Of a DNA stretch of 64,000 nucleotides, positions 56,044 to 64,000 are shown one piece after another (position 1 is the stretch's first letter; each line of letters starts with the position of its first letter). The DNA is from Erythrobacter sp. (GTDB lineage: Bacteria; Pseudomonadota; Alphaproteobacteria; Sphingomonadales; Sphingomonadaceae). The notes beneath the pieces were generated by a model. It saw nothing but the letters and a program-made list of their open reading frames with translations, made no database searches and was not told the origin of the DNA. The position numbers were made by a program, and so were the translations under genes. The stretch spans positions 26,562-90,561 of the forward strand of contig JAACTB010000019.1 in the NCBI GenBank assembly GCA_009993605.1. The letters are read 5' to 3'.

Positions 56044-56419
56044 CCGGCCTTGATGAGGCTCTCCAATCACCTTCAGAATTGTTCGGGAAGCTTTGCAATT
56101 CCGCGATTCTCAAGTCCTACGCGGTCCAGTGGAATTCTTCTTCAGCCAGATGTGTGTCGGGGTATTCCGAAGGTAACGAGCCGATCAGTTTGGGGGTATC
56201 GGATGCTGACGGACAAAGTCGCTTGAGCCACGACGAGGTCATCGGCCAGGCGCGGTTGCTCGGCCTCATGCCTGCGTCGAGAAAGCGGCGTTGATCCGAG
56301 CTCGAAATCTAAAACGACCGTCCCCACCATTCCGCTGCGCAGTCCGACCGAACGATTGAAGCCGACGATTGAGTAGATTGCAACAAATCGCCGAACATGG
56401 AATTTTATTCCGAGCCAAT
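56044..56419. other. Gene-poor stretch after tRNA-Ser
   Basis: 376 nt with no supported gene. Short frames exist but lack ribosome sites or known domains. Composition is less GC-rich than the flanks. It may be remnant DNA from an integration at the tRNA, but no integrase fragment or repeated tRNA end was found. Confidence 0.5.
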
Positions 56420-57448
56420 CTAGCCAGAATGTCGACCTACAAGGTGCGGAGGCATCACGATGCTTTCGGTGTCCTCCCCAGAAATTCGCCGGATCAACAG
56501 GTCGACCATCGCGAAGGCACCGGCGCGGATCTCCTGACGGACGGTCGTAAGGGGCGGGGTGGTCTGGGCGGCGAGCGGGAGATCGTCGAAGCCGACGATC
56601 CGCACCTGATCGGGCACTGCGATGCCTAGCGCCTTCAGCCGCGCGAGGCTGGCGATGGCGAGCGTATCGGTCGCGGCGAAGATGGCGTCTCCGGGCTCGA
56701 AGGATCGATCGAGATTGGCGGCCACTTCGGCCTCCAATCGATCGCTCGACAAGTGGCTCGTCAGAGGAGTGATTGTCACCCCCAATCGCTCTGCGGCATC
56801 GACCGCGCCGGCGTAACGGGCGGCGAATTCCACGGCGGAAGTGTCGCCAAGGAAATAGATGTGTCGCGCACCGCCCGCAATCAGGCGTTCCGTTGCGATT
56901 CTGCCGCCAAGCCGATTGTCGGTGCCGACCACGCAGTGACGCTGGCCCTCGGCGTGATTGCCCCATACCACCATTGGCAGATAGCCGTCGGCCGCGTCCT
57001 CGATCCGGTCGAACTGATCGGACTGGCCGATCACCAGCAATCCATCGATCATGCCGGAACCGATGAAGCGATCAAGCCAGTCCTCGTCACGCTCTGGGAT
57101 GACACGGCGCAGCATCAGGTCGTAACCACGCTCGGTCAGCGCATCGGCAAGATGACCCAAAAGCGTTATGAAGAAGGTGTCGGAAATCTGCTGCCTGCTG
57201 TCGTGCCCCAGCGGGATGGCGATGCCGATCACGTCGGTCTTTTGGCGGCGCAGGCTGCTTGCCATCTTGTTCGGGCGGAACCCGTGGTCGCGGGCGAGGG
57301 CGACGATGCGTTCGCGCGTGTCCGTATTGACCAGACTGTTGCCCGCCAGCGCCCGGCTGACTGTGCCAGCAGACACCCCTGCGATGCGCGCGAGATCGCT
57401 CAGAGTGCGGACGGCGGGCCGAGCCTTAGGTGTTTCCTGCTCGCTCAT
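56420..57448 (-). CDS. LacI-family repressor of the sucrose cluster
   Basis: A 342-residue LacI/GalR regulator. The N-terminal helix-turn-helix is TLSDLARIAGVSAGTVSRALAG (residues 15-36), followed by a sugar-binding domain ending with IVGFDDLPLAAQTTPPLTTV. It lies 21 nt downstream of the MFS gene on the same strand, so it is likely transcribed with it and subject to its own operators at 58896-58935. Comparable to SuxR of Xanthomonas. Confidence 0.92.
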   Translation of the reverse strand: MSEQETPKARPAVRTLSDLARIAGVSAGTVSRALAGNSLVNTDTRERIVALARDHGFRPNKMASSLRRQKTDVIGIAIPLGHDSRQQISDTFFITLLGHLADALTERGYDLMLRRVIPERDEDWLDRFIGSGMIDGLLVIGQSDQFDRIEDAADGYLPMVVWGNHAEGQRHCVVGTDNRLGGRIATERLIAGGARHIYFLGDTSAVEFAARYAGAVDAAERLGVTITPLTSHLSSDRLEAEVAANLDRSFEPGDAIFAATDTLAIASLARLKALGIAVPDQVRIVGFDDLPLAAQTTPPLTTVRQEIRAGAFAMVDLLIRRISGEDTESIVMPPHLVGRHSG

Positions 57449-57469
57449 TCGAATGTCGTTTACACAGGA

Positions 57470-58825
57470 CTAGGCCGGCGGAACAGTCGGCGCCGCGGCG
57501 GCCTGGGGCACGAAACGAGCGGGGCGACCTCCGGCGTTGACGAACAAGGTGGCAATCGCGCCCAGCAGCATCAGCGCGCCTGCCAGCGTAAGCGCGTTTC
57601 GAGGATCCCCTCCCAGCAGAGGTTCGTAGATGAGCGGCATCGTCACCGTCTCGATGAGCATCGGGATCACGATGAACATGTTGAAGATGCCCATATAGAT
57701 ACCCGTCCGCGCAGGCGGGATCGCATCGGCAAGCATGACGTAGGTGTTGCCCATCATGCCCGCCCAACCGATTCCGATGCCGAGCATCAGGACGAACAAT
57801 CCGGCTTTGTCGTCCATCCCCGGTATCATCAGCATCGCCGCGCCCGATGCGGCGAGACAGGCGGCATGGACCGATCGCGCTCCCATACGTCGCACGATGG
57901 GGATCAGGACCAGCGCGGATACGAAGGCGATAAAGTTGTAGAAGGCGCCGATCTGCTGCGCGGTCAGCGTCGCTTCGCGGAACGCCGCGCTCTGCGGATC
58001 GGCGGTGTCGTAGAGCGAGCGGCCGACCGCGAAAGCGATATATTGCCAGTACACGAACATGGCATACCATTGGCACAACATCGCAAAGGCGAGCTGGCGC
58101 ATCGGCTTCGGCATTTCGCGGATGGCGGCGGCGATGTCCGCTAGAGCGGATGATGCGGATAGCGGGCGCGCGGCGAGCTCCGCCTTTTCGGTTTCGCTCA
58201 GCGGCAGTTCGGGCACGCGCCAGATCGACCACACGATGGTGCTGATCGACAGGATCGCACCAATCACGAAAGCGATGCGGACGATCACGGGAATACCGTT
58301 CGTATCGAGCACGTCCCTCGCCACAAAAGCGGTCAGCAGGGTGGGGGCCATGTAGCTCAGCGTCTGGGCAAGCCCGGTGAAGGCGCTCTGCGTGAGGAAG
58401 CCCACAGGCCGCTGGTCGGGTGCGAGGCGATCGGACACGTAGGCACGATAGGGCTCCATCGTGATGTTATTGCCCGCATCGAGAATCCACAGCAGCGAAG
58501 CCGCGACCCACAGCGTGGGGGAATAGGGCATGGCGAACAGTGCCAGCGAACACAGGATCGCCCCGATCAGGAAATAAGGGGTGCGCCGACCAAGGCGGCT
58601 CGACGTGCGATCGCTGAGAGCGCCGACGATGGGCTGGACGATCAGGCCGGTCATCGGGCCGGCCAGCCAGAGCAGGGGCATAGTCGCCTCGTCGGCACCC
58701 AGGAATCCGTAGATCGGCCCCATATTGGCCTGCTGAAGGCCGAAACTGAATTGCAGCCCGAAGAAGCCGACATTCATTTCGACGATTCGCAGCAGGGAAA
58801 GCCTTGGCTTTGCCGCATTTATCAT
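57470..58825 (-). CDS. MFS sucrose-type transporter
   Basis: A 451-residue membrane protein of the SLC45/sucrose-symporter-like MFS group with 12 hydrophobic helices; [21 protein letters not shown] is the loop 2-3 signature. It would carry the sugar over the inner membrane. The ATG at 58825 begins the first conserved helix region. In Xanthomonas the matching role is SuxC. Confidence 0.9.
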   Translation of the reverse strand: MINAAKPRLSLLRIVEMNVGFFGLQFSFGLQQANMGPIYGFLGADEATMPLLWLAGPMTGLIVQPIVGALSDRTSSRLGRRTPYFLIGAILCSLALFAMPYSPTLWVAASLLWILDAGNNITMEPYRAYVSDRLAPDQRPVGFLTQSAFTGLAQTLSYMAPTLLTAFVARDVLDTNGIPVIVRIAFVIGAILSISTIVWSIWRVPELPLSETEKAELAARPLSASSALADIAAAIREMPKPMRQLAFAMLCQWYAMFVYWQYIAFAVGRSLYDTADPQSAAFREATLTAQQIGAFYNFIAFVSALVLIPIVRRMGARSVHAACLAASGAAMLMIPGMDDKAGLFVLMLGIGIGWAGMMGNTYVMLADAIPPARTGIYMGIFNMFIVIPMLIETVTMPLIYEPLLGGDPRNALTLAGALMLLGAIATLFVNAGGRPARFVPQAAAAPTVPPA

Positions 58826-58895
58826 GGCCAATCCTCTCGTCCGTGGCCCTCTCAACGGGGCTGTTGAACCAATTGATGACATCATAACACACGAT

Positions 58896-58911
58896 TTGCA
58901 ATCGATTGCAA
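58896..58911. promoter_or_regulatory. LacI-family operator 1
   Basis: Perfect 16-bp palindrome TTGCAATCGATTGCAA with the central CG typical of LacI operators, between the divergent MFS and TBDR genes. Confidence 0.88.
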
Positions 58912-58919
58912 CAAAGCGG

Positions 58920-58935
58920 TTGCAATCGATTGCAG
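58920..58935. promoter_or_regulatory. LacI-family operator 2
   Basis: TTGCAATCGATTGCAG, one base off the first operator, centred 24 bp away. Two sites side by side suggest cooperative binding and control of both divergent promoters. Confidence 0.85.
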
Positions 58936-58993
58936 CCAAGTTAGGTTTTATTGCGAATCGCGCCCTCGACGCGAACGCACCAGGAGAGTTGCC

Positions 58994-61453
58994 ATGAAAA
59001 TCCGTCACACCCTCGCCCTGAGCGCTGCGCTTTCGGCTTTCACCACGCCCGCTTTCGCGCAGGATGCCGCGACGCAGGACGAGGTTCCGCCCGCTGTCGA
59101 TGCGGTGGAGATCGTCGTCACCGCGGTCGCGCGCGGCCAGAACGTGCTCGACAGCTCGGTCTCGGTGAGCTCGCTCAACAGCGAAGCGATCGTCGATCTG
59201 GCACCGCGTTCGTCTGCGGAGCTGATCCGCCAGATCCCGGGTATCCGTTCGGAAAGCTCAGGCGGCGAGGGCAACGCCAATATCGCCGTGCGCGGTCTTC
59301 CGGTTGCCTCGGGCGGCGCCAAGTTCCTCCAGCTCCAGGAAGACGGGCTCCCGATCCTCGAATTCGGCGACATCACCTTCGGCAATGCCGACATCTTTCT
59401 GCGCACCGACTACTCCGTCGCGCGGGTCGAAGCGGTGCGGGGCGGGTCTGCGTCGACCTTCGCGTCGAATTCGCCGGGCGGCGTCGTCAATTTCATCTCC
59501 AAGACCGGCACGCGCGAGGGCGGCTCGCTGGGCCTGACCGCCGGGCTGGACTATCGCGAATTCCGCGCCGATTTCGATTACGGCGGCAGCATCGATGCCG
59601 ACACGAATTTCCATATCGGCGGCTTCAGCCATATCGGCGATGGGCCGCGCGATGTCGGCTATGACGGGGCACGCGGCGGCCAGATCAAGGCCAATATCAC
59701 GCGCAATTTCGCCAATGGCTATGTCCGCGTCTACGGCAAATACCTGAACGACCATTCGGTCGCCTATCTGCCGAACCCCGTGCTCGTCACCGGGAGCGAT
59801 GCCGACCCGACCTATACCAGCATCGCGAACTTCTCGATCAACTCGGATTCGCTCCATTCGTCCAATTTCAGGCCGATCACGACGCTCGATCAGGCAAATC
59901 AGGTCGAAACCTACAATATCACCGAAGGCATGCATCCCAAGGTGCTGGCCGGCGGTTTCGAGGCGCAATTCGATATCGGCGCTTTCACCGTCACCAATCG
60001 CTTCCGCTATGCCGACATCAGCGGCGCGTTCGTGTCGCCGTTCCCAGGTAGCGTGACCGGAGCGCAGGCCGCGGCCGACGCGATCGGCGGACCGGGCTCC
60101 AGCCTCTTTTACGCGAGCGGCCCGCAGGCAGGCCAGATCGTCGCCAATCCCGCGACCCTTGGCGGCAACGGGCTGGTGGCCAACATCGTCACCTTCAACA
60201 CGCGGCTCAACAGCCTCGACAATCTCGCCAACGATCTTCGCGCCACGACCGAGTTCGATTTCGGCGGCGGTTCGGCAAGTCTGACGGGCGGATTCTATTA
60301 TTCGCAGCAGGATATCGACACCGCGTGGCTGTGGACCTCGCATCTGATGAGCGTGGAAGGCAATGGCGATGCGGTGTTGCTGGACGTGCGCAACGCAGCG
60401 GGCGTGCCGCAGACCCAGGACGGCACGGTCGGTTACAGCGCCGCGTTCTTCGGCAATTGCTGCCGTCGCTCCTACGATCTCGAATACACGACCAAGGCGC
60501 CCTTTGCCGCCATCGGCCTGGAATTCGGCGGGCTGTCTCTCGACGGCAGCGTGCGGTGGGATTTCAGCGAGGCCAAGGGCAGGACGTTCGGCGACGGCCC
60601 GGTTACGACGCGTGATTTCAACGGGAACGGAACCATCAACCGGGCGGAAACGCTGGTCAGCGTGCTGCCGACCACGGGCGCTGCGCTGGTCGATTACGAT
60701 ACGGATTACGTGTCCTATTCGGTCGGTGCGAACTATCTTGTCACCGATTCCTTCTCGGTCTTCGGTCGTTACAGCCGGGGTGGCCGGGCCAATGCGGACC
60801 GCATCCTGTTCAACGCCAACAATGTCGATCCGGCGACCGGAAATCTGCGCAGCAGCGATGTGGCGGTCGATTTCGTCAAGCAGGCTGAAATCGGCGCCAA
60901 ATATCGCTCCGGCGGTCTGTCCTTTTACGCCACCATCTTCGATGCGCGGACCGAGGAGGAGAATTTCGAAGCGACCACTCAGACCGTCTTTAGCCGGGCC
61001 TACAAGGCGCGTGGCGTGGAGCTGGAAGGCGCCTACCGGATGGGTCCGTTCAGCCTGTCGGGCGGTGCGACCTATACCGATGCCGAAATCAGCCGCGACA
61101 ATATCAGCCCGGCCAATGTCGGCAACACGCCGCGCCGCCAGGCGGACTGGATCTATCAGGCGACCGCCGCCTATGACAGCGAGCTGTTCGGCCTCGGCGT
61201 GAATGCGGTAGGCACCAGCGACAGCTTCGCGCAGGACAGCAACCAGCTCGTCCTCCCCGGCTTTACCGCCGTCAACGCCTTCGTCAATCTGCGACCGGCA
61301 GACGGGATCACCTTGTCGATCAACGCCAACAATGTGTTCGACACCAAGGGCTTCACCGAAGCCGAGGAAGGGTCGATCCCCGCCAACGGGATCGTGCGGG
61401 CACGCTCGATCAACGGGCGGACGCTGTCGGCTTCGGTCCGGTTCGACTTTTGA
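58994..61453 (+). CDS. TonB-dependent receptor, probable sucrose importer
   Basis: An 819-residue receptor. The signal peptide ends at TPAFAQ; the TonB box is about EIVVTAV, the plug has AEAVRGGSAST-like VEAVRGGSASTFASNSPGG, and the barrel ends with ASVRFDF. AGGAGAG lies before the ATG. It is divergent from the MFS gene across twin LacI operators and upstream of the GH68 and ROK genes, matching the SuxA role in Xanthomonas. Confidence 0.92.
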   Translation: MKIRHTLALSAALSAFTTPAFAQDAATQDEVPPAVDAVEIVVTAVARGQNVLDSSVSVSSLNSEAIVDLAPRSSAELIRQIPGIRSESSGGEGNANIAVRGLPVASGGAKFLQLQEDGLPILEFGDITFGNADIFLRTDYSVARVEAVRGGSASTFASNSPGGVVNFISKTGTREGGSLGLTAGLDYREFRADFDYGGSIDADTNFHIGGFSHIGDGPRDVGYDGARGGQIKANITRNFANGYVRVYGKYLNDHSVAYLPNPVLVTGSDADPTYTSIANFSINSDSLHSSNFRPITTLDQANQVETYNITEGMHPKVLAGGFEAQFDIGAFTVTNRFRYADISGAFVSPFPGSVTGAQAAADAIGGPGSSLFYASGPQAGQIVANPATLGGNGLVANIVTFNTRLNSLDNLANDLRATTEFDFGGGSASLTGGFYYSQQDIDTAWLWTSHLMSVEGNGDAVLLDVRNAAGVPQTQDGTVGYSAAFFGNCCRRSYDLEYTTKAPFAAIGLEFGGLSLDGSVRWDFSEAKGRTFGDGPVTTRDFNGNGTINRAETLVSVLPTTGAALVDYDTDYVSYSVGANYLVTDSFSVFGRYSRGGRANADRILFNANNVDPATGNLRSSDVAVDFVKQAEIGAKYRSGGLSFYATIFDARTEEENFEATTQTVFSRAYKARGVELEGAYRMGPFSLSGGATYTDAEISRDNISPANVGNTPRRQADWIYQATAAYDSELFGLGVNAVGTSDSFAQDSNQLVLPGFTAVNAFVNLRPADGITLSINANNVFDTKGFTEAEEGSIPANGIVRARSINGRTLSASVRFDF

Positions 61454-61529
61454 TGTCCGCTCCCCCGGGCCGAGTGTTCTCCGGTCCGGGCGGCATTCCA
61501 GCTCCACTTCGATTTCCCGGGGAAGCATC

Positions 61530-62609
61530 GTGACCACCGCATGGACCAAAGCCCACACCGCCGCGATCGACGCAGCGAGCTGTCCGTCAGTCCCGGATGT
61601 CGGCACGCAGCCGCGACCCGCGGGCGGTGCGGATCGCTATTACTGGGACATGTGGGCGGTCCAAAATGGCGACGGGACGATCGCCCGTTTGGGTGGGCGG
61701 GAAATGTGGATGGCTCTCTCCGCGCCCGATGGGGGCGATCCGGATGCCCGCCATTTCCAAGCCGAAATCCGCTGGATCGAGCGAGTGAAGAATGGCTGGG
61801 AGGACAAGGGTCCCGTGCTCCCGCTCCACGCCGCGCCATACGAGCGGGAATGGGCCGGATCGGCCCTGCTCGACGATGGCAGGCTGACCCTATTCTTCAC
61901 CGGCGCCGGCATCGCTGGGCGGCCGGGGGGCTATCAGCAGCGCCTGTTCGAGGCGAGCGCGCCCGTCGCCCCGGATGGAACGATCGGCGAGTGGGTTCTC
62001 CCGCGCCCCTCGATCACTAGCCTGACGCCCGAATATTGCGCGGCGGACGCGCATGAAGGGGAGGCCGGCCGGATCAAGGCGTTTCGCGATCCGGCCTTCT
62101 TCCGCGATCCGATGGACGATGCAGAATATCTGATCTTCACCGCCTCGCTGGCCGCAAGCGATTCCGACTATAACGGCGCCGTCGGGATTGCGCGGCGCGG
62201 GGACGACGGATGGTCCTTGCTGCCACCGCTCGTTCATGCGGACGCGGTCAACAACGAACTCGAGCGCGCGCATGTCGTCTTTCGGGAGGGAATGTATTAC
62301 GTTTTCTGGGTGACCCAGACCTCCACCTTCGCGCCCGATGTGCCCGCCGGACCGACCGGCTTTTACGGGATGGCCGCGCGCTCCTTGGCAGGCACCTGGA
62401 CGCCGCTTAACGGCAGCGGGCTCGTGCTTGCCAATCCGGCGAACGACCCACGCCGCGCCTATAGCTGGTTCGTGAGCGCGGAGGGCGTGGTGGCGAGCTT
62501 CGTCGACGATCCTGGCGGACAGGGCTTCGTCGGAGCCCCAGCCCCTCTCCTGCAGCTCGCTTTCGACGGCGAGACAGTGAGTCTGGTCGGAGAGGTCGGG
62601 GCGCAATGA
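61530..62609 (+). CDS. GH68 sucrase (levansucrase-family), apparently non-secreted
   Basis: A 359-residue glycoside hydrolase family 68 protein with the three catalytic regions: YYWDMWAVQ (nucleophile Asp40), FRDPAFFRDP (stabiliser Asp187) and NELERAHVV (acid/base Glu245). GTG start with GGGGAAG upstream. No signal peptide is visible, so it should act in the cytoplasm, splitting imported sucrose. Stop overlaps the kinase ATG by 4 nt. Confidence 0.9.
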   Translation: MTTAWTKAHTAAIDAASCPSVPDVGTQPRPAGGADRYYWDMWAVQNGDGTIARLGGREMWMALSAPDGGDPDARHFQAEIRWIERVKNGWEDKGPVLPLHAAPYEREWAGSALLDDGRLTLFFTGAGIAGRPGGYQQRLFEASAPVAPDGTIGEWVLPRPSITSLTPEYCAADAHEGEAGRIKAFRDPAFFRDPMDDAEYLIFTASLAASDSDYNGAVGIARRGDDGWSLLPPLVHADAVNNELERAHVVFREGMYYVFWVTQTSTFAPDVPAGPTGFYGMAARSLAGTWTPLNGSGLVLANPANDPRRAYSWFVSAEGVVASFVDDPGGQGFVGAPAPLLQLAFDGETVSLVGEVGAQ

Positions 62610-63460
62610 TCGGCGGGATCGAGGCAGGCGGGACGAAATGCGTGCTCGCGGTCGGCGAGACTCCGGAATCGATCGCCGCGACCCATACGATACCCACCGG
62701 CAGTCCGGACGAAACGGTGGCCGAGGCGTTCGCCTGGTTCGCCGCGCAACCTTCGTTGACGGCGTTGGGGCTGGCGACGTTTGGTCCGGTCGGTCTCGAT
62801 CGGGATCGCGCAGATTATGGCCATATTCTGGCCACGCCCAAACCGGGATGGAGCGGGTTCGACTTCGCAGGCGCGCTTGCCGACGGTCTGCGCGTTTCGG
62901 TCGCGGTGGAAACCGACGTCAATGCCGCCGCGCTCGCCGAAGCTCGGGCCGACGGTTCGGTCGGGTCGCTGGCTTATATGACAGTTGGCACCGGGATCGG
63001 CGTTGGCCTCGTCATCGATGGCCGCTGCGTCCATGGCGCTGCGCATCCCGAGATGGGCCATTACTTTCCGCGCCGTCCTGCACACGACGACGGGTTCGCG
63101 GGCGTCTGCCCCTTCCACGGCGATTGCCTGGAAGGCCTCGCCAGCGGTCCCGCCATCCTCGCGCGTTGGGGAGCGACCCTGTCCGAGCTCCCCAAAAAAA
63201 GCGCTGCGCACGAACTCGTCGCGCATTACCTCGCGCAGGCGTGCCACACGCTGTTCGCGACGACATCGGTCGAGAAAGTGGTTTTGGGTGGCGGCGTTCT
63301 GCAAACGCCGGGCCTTCGCGAACGGATCGCTGAGCTGGCGGCGAATTTCGATGCCGGTTACCTGCCGGGCGGCAAGCGACACCAGATTATCGCACCGCAC
63401 CTCGGGCAAATGTCTGGGATCACCGGAGCGATGATCCTTCCTTCCCAAGTTTTACAATAA
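62606..63460 (+). CDS. ROK-family fructokinase
   Basis: A 284-residue ROK kinase: GGIEAGGTK N-terminal loop, catalytic Asp104 in ETDVNAAAL, GTGIGVG (128-134), and zinc-site residues His152, Cys168, His171 and Cys174 in GHYFPRRPAHDD then CPFHGDCLEG. It phosphorylates the fructose freed by the GH68 enzyme. Last gene of the sucrose unit. Confidence 0.9.
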   Translation: MIGGIEAGGTKCVLAVGETPESIAATHTIPTGSPDETVAEAFAWFAAQPSLTALGLATFGPVGLDRDRADYGHILATPKPGWSGFDFAGALADGLRVSVAVETDVNAAALAEARADGSVGSLAYMTVGTGIGVGLVIDGRCVHGAAHPEMGHYFPRRPAHDDGFAGVCPFHGDCLEGLASGPAILARWGATLSELPKKSAAHELVAHYLAQACHTLFATTSVEKVVLGGGVLQTPGLRERIAELAANFDAGYLPGGKRHQIIAPHLGQMSGITGAMILPSQVLQ

Positions 63461-63795
63461 TAAGAGACTGCATCTTAGCATTCGTAAGCTCATCACGCGT
63501 AATAAAATCTAAACTGTTCGTCCGGGTTTCGGCAAATTCCGAAAAGAACAGGTCTCAGATCTTACTGCGAAAGCACGCGGCGACGAAGAGCGGGGCGCCT
63601 GATTGCCGTCAACTTTCTCGTGAAAATTCTGACAACAGCTTTCGGGCGATAATCACGACCTTTGTAACGACCGGGATTAGGCGCTTTGCCGACCTTCAGC
63701 TTTTGGGCCGTTTGCGATAAGTACGCTTTCGGTCAATGCGAAGCGGGGATCTGCTATCCGGCTAACAACCCTTAAGCACGATTGGTTGAGCCACT
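63461..63795. other. Gene-poor, AT-richer stretch
   Basis: 335 nt without a supported gene. A short palindrome (TTTCGG-CAAATT-CCGAAA, about 63527-63544) is the only structured feature noticed. Confidence 0.5.
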
Positions 63796-64000
63796 CTAAA
63801 CAGCCCTGCCGATCACAAGTCGCAGCGGTCCGTCGAAGAATGGTTGCGAGCGCAAGTTGCCGTAGATTTCATCCCATCGACCGCTGTCCAAGTCGGCAGA
63901 TAGTTCTCGCACGAAACGATCAACCGCTTCCGTGGGCACAAAGCTCCAACTGGAGCACGCCAGTCGGGCGTTCTCGTTCAAAAACGCTTCTGGTCTGCCA
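63796..64000 (-). CDS. C-terminus of probable SAM-dependent methyltransferase (cut by window)
   Basis: The frame runs from the window edge to a stop at 63796, giving 67 residues. The tail SSWSFVPTEAVDRFVREL and WDEIYGNLRSQPFFDGPLRLVIG resembles the C-terminus of class I methyltransferases. The catalytic part is outside the window, so the call is tentative. Confidence 0.5.
   Translation of the reverse strand, partial: GRPEAFLNENARLACSSWSFVPTEAVDRFVRELSADLDSGRWDEIYGNLRSQPFFDGPLRLVIGRAV

Noticed and set aside
59258..61606. 782-residue minus-strand frame opposite the sucrose TBDR
   Set aside because: Low-complexity antisense shadow; the TBDR has signal peptide, plug and barrel signatures.

Overview
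The window reads as a continuous piece of a high-GC alphaproteobacterial chromosome, most likely Sphingomonadales and probably Erythrobacteraceae. Supporting signs are a GcrA regulator, the zeta-type ATP synthase inhibitor (DUF1476), COQ9 and a CBP3-like cytochrome bc1 chaperone, a crtW-crtZ ketocarotenoid pair, and three large TonB-dependent receptors (TBDRs). This assignment rests on gene content and recognised protein families; no database search was run. Genes are densely packed, with many 1-4 nt stop/start overlaps.

Region by region. 1-3780: end of an ankyrin protein, COQ9, a 111-bp tandem repeat, then feoA-feoB iron uptake. 3781-8330: ssb; a DUF177/CBP3-like pair; bamE; and hslVU closed by a clear terminator. 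8341-13456: a beta-helix-type lipoprotein and a TBDR in one minus-strand unit behind a PhoB-box-like site, then a small secreted TPR-like protein. 13636-21593: a compact type IV secretion operon (virB1, B2, B3, B4, B6, B9, B10, B11) with no virB5, virB7, virB8, virD4 or relaxase. 21755-24685: a second TBDR. 24741-31057: queuosine-precursor transporter, tRNA-Arg, Nudix hydrolase, grxD-bolA-zeta inhibitor, a quinone oxidoreductase and leuD-leuC.

31169-38202: thioesterase; crtW-crtZ (astaxanthin-type pathway); ybaN and sufE; then an expanded phage-shock cluster. In that cluster pspF is divergent from a small membrane ORF, pspA, pspB, pspC and five further small membrane/coiled-coil proteins that share a PspB-like motif. 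A sigma-54 promoter with a perfect IHF-consensus match lies between the two directions. 38336-49663: the translation/RNA superoperon rimP-nusA-ylxR-infB-(AT-rich membrane ORF)-rbfA-tdk-M50 protease-truB-rpsO-pnp. truB carries an in-frame 147-bp palindromic element.

49746-55774: alcohol dehydrogenase, spermidine-synthase-like protein, DUF1993, a GGDEF protein, gcrA, an ABC-2 permease and hspQ. 55954-64000: tRNA-Ser, a gene-poor stretch, and a complete sucrose-use cluster (LacI regulator, MFS importer, TBDR, GH68 sucrase, ROK fructokinase) with twin LacI operators. The window ends in a gene-poor stretch and the C-terminus of a probable methyltransferase.

The most unusual features are the expanded psp operon, the reduced type IV secretion operon, the palindromic element coding inside truB, and the Pho-box-linked lipoprotein/TBDR pair.
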